Shown here one piece after another: positions 10,274 to 20,034 of a stretch of 64,000 nt of DNA (position 1 is the stretch's first letter; every line of letters starts with the position of its first letter). The position numbers and the translations under genes are program-made. The notes under the pieces are model-generated. The model saw only the letters and a program-made list of their open reading frames with translations. It had not been told where the DNA came from and ran no database searches. This DNA comes from Dermatophagoides farinae. Taxonomy: Eukaryota > Arthropoda > Arachnida > Sarcoptiformes > Pyroglyphidae. The stretch covers positions 1 through 64,000 of the forward strand of contig NW_027461524.1 of NCBI RefSeq assembly GCF_024713945.1. The letters are read 5' to 3'.

Positions 10274-13200
10274 TCAAATCACGACATTGAATTCTTGACA
10301 ATAATCTACTATTTGATTCGAGTAATACAATATTTTAAGATGTGTATTACTGAAATCATTATCGCTGTCATATTGTAAAGCTATGCAAACTGAGATATCA
10401 TTAATCGTAAGAAATTTATTACAAACTAACTTATTGTTCACGTAAAATAGAATGAAAAATTTGTTTTCAGTAGTTAAATTTGTATGCTCCTTACAGTTCT
10501 TTTGAAGGCTGAACGTTATTTCAAGAAAAGTTGAAAGTCTATTATCTTTGGATGAATTTAATTTCTTGGACACTGATATATCTAAACTAGGTAATCGTGA
10601 CATTAATTCATTCAGATTAACGCCATAACTCGATAAAATTTCGTCCAATCTAGAATTTTTACAGTTAACCAAGTCTGTGACAGTCGAAATTCCAAGTTTG
10701 TTAAGTTCTACTATAAGTGGTTTATTTTCAGAATTAGTGAATACACTGTTTAACGCAATTTTACGACTGTCTGCTAAAATATTCGTTCTAGTGTTAACTT
10801 TTTGATACAATCTGATTATTTCAAATGTAAAGTTATCATCTTCTAGTAACGGTGCATACTGAAAAGCGAAATGCAACAAGGTAAGCAACGTTTCTCGAAA
10901 CTCAGAAAACAACTCGCTGAATTTGCTCAAGTTTGGATTGTCAATGCTCATTGTGGAAATGATCAGTACGATTAAATTGAAACTGCTAACATCAGCGTTT
11001 ATATTGATAGCCGACACATAGTTTATATCACTGGATTTATCTTCAATGACGTAATGATAAAGCGCAGTAACGGTTTTTGAAAATTTAGTCTTATTTTCTA
11101 TCAAATTCAAGCGTTCTAAAGTTTTAAGTGCTGAAGCTCTGATTGATGAACATGAAGCTAAACATACCAAAAAACTAACCAAATCGTTATCGTTTTTGGT
11201 AAGAGCTTCGAATGCTTCAAAATATGTCCAGAGATATGTATTTTTAATAATAAAACTGCCTTTATTTGTAGGAGTGATAAACTCAAATTCACCATCACTA
11301 TTTATCAAACCATTCGCGAGTAAGGTTTCAAGACTGGTTTCTAATTTATCAGAAAGAAATTCAGAAATTTTCAAATCTTCGGGAGACTCTAGTCCATATT
11401 TGTTTGGGTTATTTTCTAATGAGTAAAGCAAGAAAGTAGTTTCGAACTTTTCAATTATATCACCTATGGACGCAACGCGAGATTGCACAACCACAAAAAG
11501 TGTCCAAATATCGATGTCTTGTAAAAGCATGCTGAATAACGGCGTCGATATGTGAGTTGCTTCTTCAAACAAATACTTAATCTCGTCCGAAGTGAAAAAA
11601 TAAAACTTCTGATTATACTTGGCGGTAGATAGTATTTGAGTCAATTTGTAATGTGCGTCTCGTCTAGACTCAATACTTCTTTCGTCGATTTCTAAAAAGA
11701 ATAATACAAAGTCAGATTTAGCAAGTAGCCGGTAGTCGTTAACATCAAAAATGATGTTGATACTGTGTTCTTCAAGTTCAGATGCTTGACTCATCATGTT
11801 GATTTTGCAGTCTCTAATCAAGCACGTTTTATATAAACCGAATAAATAAACAAGAAGTTCTTGTAAAAACACTGCAGAAGAGTATGATTCACAAACAACC
11901 AGAAACTTGTCAGCTTTTGAAAACTCTTCCATAATGGTCTGAAAGTTATGTGCAAAACTAGCAAACAAGCTCGTTACAGAATGTCTCGATGTATAATAAA
12001 CTTTTACATGTTGGTTCATTTGATAGTAGTCAGTTGGAATTAACTGAAGGTTATTGTCAGTAGTGTCTAACCAGTTTCCCAATACCGAGATTGCGGTGGT
12101 ATTGAACCCTAGAAGTGCAATTCTAAATATGAAACCTTCTTTTTGTAAATTCCTTAAATGAAAAACGCAAAGTTCATACTGAATATCTTTTTGTAGCGGT
12201 TCGATTGCTGTGAACAAAAAGTGAGACGTCTTTTCTGCTAAATCGATAAAAAAATCAGTTAGTAGATTTGCACATAGCATTTTATACGAAAGGAACACAA
12301 TGTGTTTGTTTATGAATAAAGCCATAAATTCTTCTCTTTGCGTCTGTGAATACATTACTTGTAAACCAAACGTTTCAATGAAAATTTCAACGGTTTTTTC
12401 GAAATAATTTTTGCAACTGTCGACATCCGCGCAGACAACGACTATTAAAGGCGCATTTGATTTTACCATCGCTTGGACAGTCGACAATTTAATTACTAAA
12501 TTCATGTATTCCATGGAAGGAGCCAGAATCACAAAGTTTTCTGAATTATTTAGACAAATCTCAAAAGTTTTAGACTCCAAATTGTTAAGATTAATAGTTC
12601 TTCGTTTGAAAATGAGTTTCAAGTAACGATAAGCGCTGGCAAACTGTTTTAAGTTGAGATCGTTTTTGGAATCTAAGCATTCTATCGGTAGACCGTCACA
12701 CTGAGGGAAAAATATATCTTTTATGTTTATCAGCTGTCTAAACTCCGGAAGTAAATATTGATCTGAAATCACGTGGCAAATGTAAAAGTCGTCTGAAAAA
12801 TCAGTTAATTTTAGAAACTGATAGTGCTGTTTATGTCTATTTAATTCGTGGGTTTTAATAACAATGTGTTTCATCGAGAGAATACGTTCTTCTTCGGAAT
12901 CACTTATTAATATATAATAGCTATATGACGATAAGTTTCGCAAATCTACTTCTAAAAACAAATCAAATTTGATAACTATGTAGTAAGCATCATATGGATA
13001 AACAGCCACATTAACGTGTAGCTTTGGCATTATTATCCATGCAATACTAACTTCTTTTTGCAACTGATTAGAGTAAGGGAAATAAGACTCGATTTTTGCT
13101 ATTGCATCCTCCTGGAAGCTCATAGTGGAAAAATCCAAGTTGGTGTTATCCAATATTGCCAAATCATTCTGACTGAAGTTATTGAACTGCCGAATCGTAT

Positions 13201-16102
13201 TCATGCAAGACCACTGCTGATTTTTCAGCTCGAGATACAGTTCGTTTGCAAGAACAAATAGATTATATTTGCCATTTTTTAAGCAAATCTGTTTTAAAGC
13301 AATACATAGACGAATGGTAATGTTGACCACGTTTTGCGTATCAGAGCGGAGCGATGCACAGGGAATCTGCTTTTGAGAAAAATAAAACTGAATAATTACC
13401 CAAATTCGCGTTAGAGCATTAGGTACCTTCATCTCTACTAGGAAAGGGATTGGGATATCATTTTTAACACTCTTGATGAACTCGATTTCGTCATGGTGAA
13501 TTTGTTCTGATTCGTATGCAGGGGAAGAAATTAGCTTCCAAAGTAGCCATGTTTGTGTTAGATTTTCCTCAGCCAATCCGTAAAGATAAAATATAGTTTT
13601 GGGCGAAAAGTAGTATTTTGCTGAGATGCCACCCAGAAATTTTGAGGATAGCGCACCAGTCTCGCTTGAATATGTTATGCAACCGAACTTCACCAGTTCA
13701 AAACACACGTTAACAGATCGGTCTTTTAGATAATCGTTTACCATATTCGAAACTAAGTTTTTGTATGCATCTCCAGTAGGAAGAGGTTGTACGGCGAAAA
13801 TTTTTTTTCCAACGTCATAATGCTCTGGAAACTCTAGTAGACACTGATAATAATAAGTGCATTTCAAGAAACTGATTAATTCTGATAAATTGTTTATAGT
13901 TTCTAAGTGAATATGAGCGTTAACTATTGTTGTCATCAATGCGTCAAACTTAGATAATATGTCATTCTGCCTCAGTAATAAACTAACTAACTTATACAAG
14001 TACTTCTTAGAAGCTAAGACGACTCCGTTTCCCGTTTTATCAAAAGGCGGTCTGCCAGCTCTTCCAAGCATTTGGAGTATGTCGAGGTCGTCTAATTCAA
14101 CAATTTTTTTTTGGTCTGAATTGTAGTACTCCAAACCCTTAATGATAACAGTGTGAGCGGGCAAATTAACTCCCCAAGCTAAAGTACTTGTACAACAAAT
14201 TAGTTTGATGTGGCCTTGAAAGAACATTGATTCGATGAGATCACGATCGTTTCTCGACAAACCTGCGTGGTGAAATGCAATAGCGTATTTAACCAACACT
14301 TTCAATGTGTTGTCTTCGAAATTGGCGCTTTTTTCGGCTAGAAACTCACTGAAAGGATTGTTCTCAATCTTTCCATTAAAAAAATCTAAGATTCTTCCTG
14401 ATTTAACTAAGTTCTCATATAACGCGCTTGCACTTTCAGATGTACTAGCGCGGCTGTGCGTAAAAACAATTATCTGCTTTCTAGTTTTGACGTATGTTAG
14501 TACTGTGTTCAGAAACAGATCGAATTCATCCTTATCGTCATTGTAACAAATAAGTTTTTTGTTTAATGGAACCGGTCTGAAATTGTCGCCAAACACAAAA
14601 AGGCCTGGTCGAATATTAATGGAGTCGTTTAATTTTTGTTCACTAATACCAAGGAAATTCGAAACAATGTCGTAGTTTTTCAGCGTAGCAGACAAACCAA
14701 TAAGTCGTACGGGCTTCTTTTGAAAAATGAACTTAGTAATAATACTTTCTAAGACTGGCCCTCTGGGACTATGTAGTAAATGAAGTTCGTCGAAAATTAT
14801 TAATTGAATTAAGGCCATGGACATTCTTTCGTTAGAGTTGTGCATCATAATATCGAACTTTTCTGGTGTGCAAACCAAAAGTTGATAATTATGTAAACTA
14901 GACTCTGCCACTGAAAAATCCCCAGTCATCTCACAGACGTTTAAATTGATGGCACCTTTAGAGCTTTCGAACAGAATGTCAAACAAATTTTGGAAATATC
15001 TGATCTGTTCAGCAACCAAGGCTTTCATTGGAGAGATATATATTATTTTAAACTGATCAGTGTCAAGTATTTTATCAGCTTCATTGTAATGCTTAGAAAT
15101 TACTTGAAGTATTGCTAGCAAAGCAATTAAAGTTTTTCCAGAACCCGTAGGGGCACAGATTAAGCTATTCAAGCTAGTTTTGAATATGGTGTCGAAAACT
15201 GTCGATTGAACTAAGTTTAGATATTTAATGCTGCGTTTCTCGAAATATACATGTGCAAAGCTAGGCAACACATCAAACACGTTTAGGGCTTTGATCAAAC
15301 TCTTCTGCTTATCGTTTGTATTTTCAGAAACAGGAATGCATATTTCGACATAAGATTCGTAATCTTTGCGAACGCAGTTGCTTGGCAAAACTATATTTTT
15401 GCTCTCTGCATAGTGAACTTCCTTATGCTGAATTTCTAATTTTGAATCTTCTGGTGTAGCGTTAACTGGCTCTATTGAGTTTATAAATTCTTGGATGACG
15501 CCTTGAAAAGGTTCTAAAATAAGAGGAAAAGCCGTTTCAGTATCTAGATTTTTTAACCTAGAGACTAAATACCGGCATAATATTATATTTTGTTGTTTTT
15601 CATTGATCAGCTTAATGATCAGTTCGTTTTCATCGTCTGAAAGAAGCCATAACAGCTCTCTAAAAATAGCTTCATCAGTTTCTAGCAAAAGTTTCTCTAA
15701 GAGAGACTCAAATAGTTTGATGTGTTCTTCTTTGGAAACAATTGGTTTGCCACGATTTTGCGCAACCTTGTTTCTGAATTCTTCCAAAATAGTGTTGACA
15801 GACGAGTCGCCGATTTCAGGGTATAAACTGATTTCCGTATCACAATTTTCTGGTTCAAACTGTGCGTCAACCAGCCTATCGTCTAACGGATTCGTGTCAG
15901 AATAATCAGACTCAGTGGCAGTATCGTTTTCTGACGGGCTATCAGAATACTCTAGCGCAATGGCTTCATTGTTTTCAATTGTTTTATTAACTACAACAAC
16001 TTCGGATAATTCTCGAACTTTGTTTAGTAGTTCTCTGCTATATTCAGAATTTTTAGCGTCCGAAATTGAGTTGTTTAGGCTTTCAATCTCTTCATTCGAC
16101 AT
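10274..16102 (-). CDS. BRR2: Brr2-like Ski2-family helicase (U5 snRNP)
   Basis: A 1942-residue single-exon DExH helicase with the Brr2 layout: an acidic N-terminus, a PWI-like helical region (about residues 130-190, LIIKLINEKQQNIILCRYL), then two helicase-Sec63 cassettes. Cassette 1 is intact, with Walker A APTGSGKT (about 318-325), CTPEKFDI, motif II DELH (about 439), GLSAT, AFHHAGLSRNDR and LGRAGRP (about 680), followed by a Sec63-like part. Cassette 2 lies in the C-terminal half. It is strongly degenerate, with no GxGKT where Walker A should be (FVILAPSMEYMN). It still closes with a Sec63/C2-like end. Brr2 unwinds U4/U6 to activate the spliceosome. ASCC3 is the alternative. The PWI-like segment and length favour Brr2. 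ATG 16102 is the first AUG in the frame. Confidence 0.75.
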   Translation of the reverse strand: MSNEEIESLNNSISDAKNSEYSRELLNKVRELSEVVVVNKTIENNEAIALEYSDSPSENDTATESDYSDTNPLDDRLVDAQFEPENCDTEISLYPEIGDSSVNTILEEFRNKVAQNRGKPIVSKEEHIKLFESLLEKLLLETDEAIFRELLWLLSDDENELIIKLINEKQQNIILCRYLVSRLKNLDTETAFPLILEPFQGVIQEFINSIEPVNATPEDSKLEIQHKEVHYAESKNIVLPSNCVRKDYESYVEICIPVSENTNDKQKSLIKALNVFDVLPSFAHVYFEKRSIKYLNLVQSTVFDTIFKTSLNSLICAPTGSGKTLIALLAILQVISKHYNEADKILDTDQFKIIYISPMKALVAEQIRYFQNLFDILFESSKGAINLNVCEMTGDFSVAESSLHNYQLLVCTPEKFDIMMHNSNERMSMALIQLIIFDELHLLHSPRGPVLESIITKFIFQKKPVRLIGLSATLKNYDIVSNFLGISEQKLNDSINIRPGLFVFGDNFRPVPLNKKLICYNDDKDEFDLFLNTVLTYVKTRKQIIVFTHSRASTSESASALYENLVKSGRILDFFNGKIENNPFSEFLAEKSANFEDNTLKVLVKYAIAFHHAGLSRNDRDLIESMFFQGHIKLICCTSTLAWGVNLPAHTVIIKGLEYYNSDQKKIVELDDLDILQMLGRAGRPPFDKTGNGVVLASKKYLYKLVSLLLRQNDILSKFDALMTTIVNAHIHLETINNLSELISFLKCTYYYQCLLEFPEHYDVGKKIFAVQPLPTGDAYKNLVSNMVNDYLKDRSVNVCFELVKFGCITYSSETGALSSKFLGGISAKYYFSPKTIFYLYGLAEENLTQTWLLWKLISSPAYESEQIHHDEIEFIKSVKNDIPIPFLVEMKVPNALTRIWVIIQFYFSQKQIPCASLRSDTQNVVNITIRLCIALKQICLKNGKYNLFVLANELYLELKNQQWSCMNTIRQFNNFSQNDLAILDNTNLDFSTMSFQEDAIAKIESYFPYSNQLQKEVSIAWIIMPKLHVNVAVYPYDAYYIVIKFDLFLEVDLRNLSSYSYYILISDSEEERILSMKHIVIKTHELNRHKQHYQFLKLTDFSDDFYICHVISDQYLLPEFRQLINIKDIFFPQCDGLPIECLDSKNDLNLKQFASAYRYLKLIFKRRTINLNNLESKTFEICLNNSENFVILAPSMEYMNLVIKLSTVQAMVKSNAPLIVVVCADVDSCKNYFEKTVEIFIETFGLQVMYSQTQREEFMALFINKHIVFLSYKMLCANLLTDFFIDLAEKTSHFLFTAIEPLQKDIQYELCVFHLRNLQKEGFIFRIALLGFNTTAISVLGNWLDTTDNNLQLIPTDYYQMNQHVKVYYTSRHSVTSLFASFAHNFQTIMEEFSKADKFLVVCESYSSAVFLQELLVYLFGLYKTCLIRDCKINMMSQASELEEHSINIIFDVNDYRLLAKSDFVLFFLEIDERSIESRRDAHYKLTQILSTAKYNQKFYFFTSDEIKYLFEEATHISTPLFSMLLQDIDIWTLFVVVQSRVASIGDIIEKFETTFLLYSLENNPNKYGLESPEDLKISEFLSDKLETSLETLLANGLINSDGEFEFITPTNKGSFIIKNTYLWTYFEAFEALTKNDNDLVSFLVCLASCSSIRASALKTLERLNLIENKTKFSKTVTALYHYVIEDKSSDINYVSAININADVSSFNLIVLIISTMSIDNPNLSKFSELFSEFRETLLTLLHFAFQYAPLLEDDNFTFEIIRLYQKVNTRTNILADSRKIALNSVFTNSENKPLIVELNKLGISTVTDLVNCKNSRLDEILSSYGVNLNELMSRLPSLDISVSKKLNSSKDNRLSTFLEITFSLQKNCKEHTNLTTENKFFILFYVNNKLVCNKFLTINDISVCIALQYDSDNDFSNTHLKILYYSNQIVDYCQEFNVVI

Positions 16103-16205
16103 CAAGCGACAAAGAGCAACTTAAATTTTTTATTTAATATTATTTATTTTAATCCGTGATTTTGGTTTCAAACCAACATGTCTGTGAAGATCCACGAACA
16201 AAAAA

Positions 16206-17357
16206 ATGTTCTATAAATGCTTGGTTAAATTTTTACTATATGGCATTTATTTAATTGAGGCAGAAGAGACCACTTTTTCAGCTACCAATGGTCTGGTAAG
16301 AAAATAAAATCGTAAATTTTAGAATTTTAAAACTTGGTTGACCAGTAACCAAAACCCTATTGACAAAACTTCTGAGATTTTAAATAACTCTGGCGTCCAC
16401 GTCACTAAGTTTCAAACTAGCATTGCGTCTGAACAGTTAGAAAAAAGAACAGCAACGATTGCAAACAGCAGAGTCGGCTCTGCTTTGCAATATTGCAAAA
16501 TCGCAGTTGACACGTGTGCGTTAGGTTATTATAGACAAGGTAATTATTGCTACGCACGGGATTTTGCTGCAAGCAATTGCAAAACAAAGTTATCGATAGA
16601 CGAACGATGTTCGTCAGCAACTTATCCATGTAAAGAATTGTTGTGTTCAAACGGATACTCCCCTATTTATGAGCTCGTTTGCCCGCAACGTTGGGTAAAT
16701 CGAAACGGGCTATGCATTCCACCAGACAGTTACGAAGGTCATTGTAACAACGTGTATGAACTAAAAAAAGCTTCCCTCGCAGACCGTCAACTCTTTAGTT
16801 TTTTGTGCAATGCACCGTATGACTGCAGTTTAAGTGAATCGCTCGAAACGAGATGTCCAGAAGGATATAAACACGACAAATACAAGTTGATTTGTTCCAC
16901 TGACACACAGGTCGACACTAACTGTAAAAGTGTGCATAGCATTATTGAACCTATCGACGCGTACAGGTTCGAAATAGATTGCGATACGAGATTTAATTTT
17001 ATCGACAAAGGTGATGAAGGTGTGAATTATAAAACGTGCGCTAAGAACTTCGAAAACATAGGAGCTAATATATGCAAATATGTAGGAAACGAAAAACTGC
17101 CTGAAGACTGTCCCGAGCTTTATGCTCCTCTTAAGTTGACGGAAGACTCAGCAAAACTTCTAGAAACTATCTGCAAATATGAATTTTCTCATGCCTATGT
17201 CGGTTCTAGAACAATTGACGGCAAACTTTTGTTGGATCAGTTAAAATCCGATAATTTGGGATTTAATAAATTGACGGCAGGTAAAAATAATAATATTTAT
17301 AATAATAAAAAGCAAAACATTCCCAACAAGCTTAATAATCAGCATACAACTGAGTAG
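16206..17357 (+). CDS. CPW-WPC-like secreted cysteine-rich protein
   Basis: A 374-residue secreted protein. Exon 1 (16206-16295) encodes a signal peptide (MFYKCLVKFLLYGIYLIEAE). A 27-nt intron (16296-16322, GTAAGAAAAT...TTTTAG) follows, then a single large exon. The mature part has about four cysteine units. The clearest, CPQRWVNRNGLC then DSYEGHC then FLCNAPYDC, follows the CPW-WPC spacing, and another starts CPEGYKHDKYKLIC. CPW-WPC proteins are restricted to apicomplexans and chromerids and in Plasmodium appear on zygotes and ookinetes. The last 45 residues are Asn/Lys-rich. An OWP-like assignment is the alternative because the spacing partly resembles those repeats too. The next gene starts 63 bp downstream. 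Confidence 0.65.
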
Positions 17358-17420
17358 TACCTTGTGTCTGATTTATTAAATGTAACTTTATTGGTACAGA
17401 GCATGGTTTTGTAATTATTA

Positions 17421-18938
17421 ATGTCTTTTCTCCACGTTTTGAAGTCTCTGAAATTTCCAAAACGACTCGATGACTGGAAACTCGGCATCCAAATTTCAAC
17501 TTTAGTTTTGACCACGGGATGGATTTGCTGTAGTTCTAAGCTGAACATAACGTATTTTCACGGACATGCTAGGTGGATAGTGTCGTCCGCCACTTCCATT
17601 CTCAATACTAGTTTGGCTACGACTATGCACAATGCAATCTTTCAGATTCTCGGTTTGTCTATGGCGTGTCTTGTGGTAGTCTCCATAGTACGTCTTTGTT
17701 TGACTGGAAAGCAACTCGATGATCATTCCTGGAAGCCTCGACTGGCGATTTACATTTTAGTTTCTTTGTCTGGGTTGTTTTACAACGCTTTTGCGGCTTA
17801 CTCGGAAACCTTGCTTCCACTAACTCGAAGTGCTATTTCTTACACTCCTTTGATTCTTGGTGGGTCTTTATTTTCGGCCGATTCCATAAAAAGCATTATA
17901 ACCAGATTTATTTGTCTTTTTATCGGACTGATTGCGTCGCTTATTGTTTCCAGACTGATTTTTCCGGTTCGTTACACTGTTGACTGCGTCAACAACTTAA
18001 GCGACATCCTTAACAATTTGAGCAACACAATTGAACCTTTGCTGCTAATACAAGCCGGCATACTAGAAATAGACGAAGACATCAGCCACAAAGTCCGACT
18101 GACAAAACAGGGCCTCGAAATGAAAGAGAGAAAACTGTTAAACTACGAACTGTGGGAAAACAACAAGGCTCGAATTTGGACCAATTTGCAAGACGCGGGA
18201 AAGACCATTAACATCCAGCTTCAGCAACTTAAATTTATCATTTACGAGTTTCCAATCCGTTCTTCGTCCAAGATCGATTTGAAAATTTATCATGAAGCGC
18301 TTAAAACCATACGGATCATGTATTATCAACTATGCAGTACTTATTTTTCTATCGAAAATTATATGTCTCAACAATCAAAAGACTCGACTTTTTTATTGCT
18401 GAAAACCAAAACTACGTCCAATCTGTATAAAAAAATAAATAAAAAAAAAAGAAGCATATCGTCTTCTTCAAAAAAATACAACTCGATTTCTGAAATAGTT
18501 ATCAATTTTGTAGACAATTTGGTCACGAGTCTGAATTCGTGCAACGTGTCTCTAAAACTTTTGCAAGTATCAAGTATCAACGAAAAGAGTCTACTGCAAG
18601 CCGTATCGTATTTGGCGAAGTTTCACTCAATGCGAGAAGAATCTCAACGCCTGTACGTTTTGCTCGTTAACAATAATATTTCGAACCTCTATACGTCCAA
18701 AAACAGCATCGACTCTCAACACGACATCATGCAAAAACTTTGCTCGCTTACATTCAAGCAGTACGATCAAATGAAACCAAACGAAAAACAATATTTTTGG
18801 GAATCATTCTGGCTGGGTTTGAAACGTCTCGCAATTGCTGACGTGCATTTCATGAATTTACTTGCTTCTACAAAGGCTGTCACATACTATATTAAACAAC
18901 TCATAATATCGAAAGCGCGTACAAACGACTCTACCTAG
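17421..18938 (+). CDS. FUSC/ALMT-like membrane protein
   Basis: A 505-residue protein with a hydrophobic N-terminal half and a long soluble C-terminal half. About five or six membrane segments fall within residues 20-185 (LGIQISTLVLTTGWICC, IFQILGLSMACLVVVSIVRL, LAIYILVSLSGLFYNAFA, FICLFIGLIASLIVSRLIFP). The bundle closes with SRLIFPVRYTVDCVNNL. That is how the fusaric-acid-resistance/aluminium-activated malate transporter superfamily ends its pore domain before a cytosolic helical region. The rest is helical and polar with a lysine run (KKINKKKRSISS) near residue 340. If the family is right it would export an organic anion, but substrate and membrane are unknown. It converges on the next gene with 10 bp between stops. 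Confidence 0.45.
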   Translation: MSFLHVLKSLKFPKRLDDWKLGIQISTLVLTTGWICCSSKLNITYFHGHARWIVSSATSILNTSLATTMHNAIFQILGLSMACLVVVSIVRLCLTGKQLDDHSWKPRLAIYILVSLSGLFYNAFAAYSETLLPLTRSAISYTPLILGGSLFSADSIKSIITRFICLFIGLIASLIVSRLIFPVRYTVDCVNNLSDILNNLSNTIEPLLLIQAGILEIDEDISHKVRLTKQGLEMKERKLLNYELWENNKARIWTNLQDAGKTINIQLQQLKFIIYEFPIRSSSKIDLKIYHEALKTIRIMYYQLCSTYFSIENYMSQQSKDSTFLLLKTKTTSNLYKKINKKKRSISSSSKKYNSISEIVINFVDNLVTSLNSCNVSLKLLQVSSINEKSLLQAVSYLAKFHSMREESQRLYVLLVNNNISNLYTSKNSIDSQHDIMQKLCSLTFKQYDQMKPNEKQYFWESFWLGLKRLAIADVHFMNLLASTKAVTYYIKQLIISKARTNDST

Positions 18939-18948
18939 TAATTCGTGA

Positions 18949-19506
18949 CTAACACCGACTTTCGCTGTTTATAACAATTCTCGGACACCCAAAAATTGGA
19001 GCTTCTTCGCCTGAATACCAGTTTGGGATTTTCGTGATTTTTGACTCGTGTGTGAGCGTCAGAATTCCCACTCCCACCGAACCAAACGACTTCACACTCG
19101 TGATGTAATACCAACTCCCCACTTCAAATGCAGTTGTTGGGTTCAGCACATTGCTATTAAGTCGTATGCCGAGCAATCCACAAGTGGATTCGTCATTCGC
19201 TAGATATAAACTGTACTCTTTCAAATATGTCGAAATAGGCTCTTTGTACTGGTGTACAACCAACACCCTGATATTAAACAACTGATTTTTTTCAGATTTA
19301 ATATTTATCTTCGAGATAAGCGTGACGTCGCAGCATACTTTTTTGATATAAGCTGCAAATATTCCCAGTGGATCTGTCATTGTCCGAGATTCCTGTTCAT
19401 TTATATTTTCTTTGCAGAGATATTCCTCTAGAACGGCATTGTAATGCATCTTCGCCAATTTTCTGACCTTTTCATCATTTTCGGTGTTTTTATTTGAAAA
19501 AAACAT
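18949..19506 (-). CDS. Hypothetical protein
   Basis: A 185-residue single-exon protein I do not recognise. After a charged N-terminal helix (NDEKVRKLAKMHYNAVLEEY) the sequence is mostly beta-prone (INIKSEKNQLFNIRVLVVHQ, FEVGSWYYITSVKSF). The phrase pattern AFEVGSWYYITSVK resembles the strand order of an OB-fold nucleic-acid-binding domain, but that is a weak resemblance and not an assignment. No signal peptide or membrane segment is visible. It is tail-to-tail with the FUSC-like gene. Confidence 0.5.
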   Translation of the reverse strand: MFFSNKNTENDEKVRKLAKMHYNAVLEEYLCKENINEQESRTMTDPLGIFAAYIKKVCCDVTLISKINIKSEKNQLFNIRVLVVHQYKEPISTYLKEYSLYLANDESTCGLLGIRLNSNVLNPTTAFEVGSWYYITSVKSFGSVGVGILTLTHESKITKIPNWYSGEEAPIFGCPRIVINSESRC

Positions 19507-20034
19507 AAAGCGTTAAAAACCATCCCAATAGATTTTGCTTATCTACTGAGAAGAAAATTTTTAGTTAATTTAAATATTTAAAAATTAACAAATAATTGTC
19601 AGTATGGATCTGCCTAGATACAACCGTCGAAATCAACTTTGTTAATGCTTTTCGTGCAAGCTGTAAGAATACAAGCTCGAAAATGTTTAAAATCCACGCT
19701 TGGAAGCGTGATCTATTATCATCATTAACTTTTATATAATTCTTTCATAACGAATCAATATGCAAAACGCATCTAATAATAAGACTGTACTCTTGTTCAC
19801 AAAACAATATTTTTATTTTTTTAAGCTTTGGAAAACAGAAATTTGTCTCATGCAGGTTTTCCTAATTTATTCTCATTAAGTTCGAATTTTGTAAAATGAA
19901 TTTCATGTCTTTAGTTTTATTTGTTTAATATTTTTAAATATTCGCATATTGTTAAATAAAAATAATCTATATTGTTTTCCCTATAAATAAAAATATACCT
20001 ACTTTATCGTGTATATTAAAAAACAGATAAAGGC
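19507..20034. other. Gene-free AT-rich stretch with a small hairpin
   Basis: About 530 bp lie between the divergent hypothetical gene and PSMA6. I see no open frame of useful length on either strand. A perfect short inverted repeat, CACGCTTGGAAGCGTG, lies near 19,697-19,712. The stretch probably carries the two promoters. A small non-coding RNA cannot be excluded, but I could not match it to a known snRNA. Confidence 0.4.
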
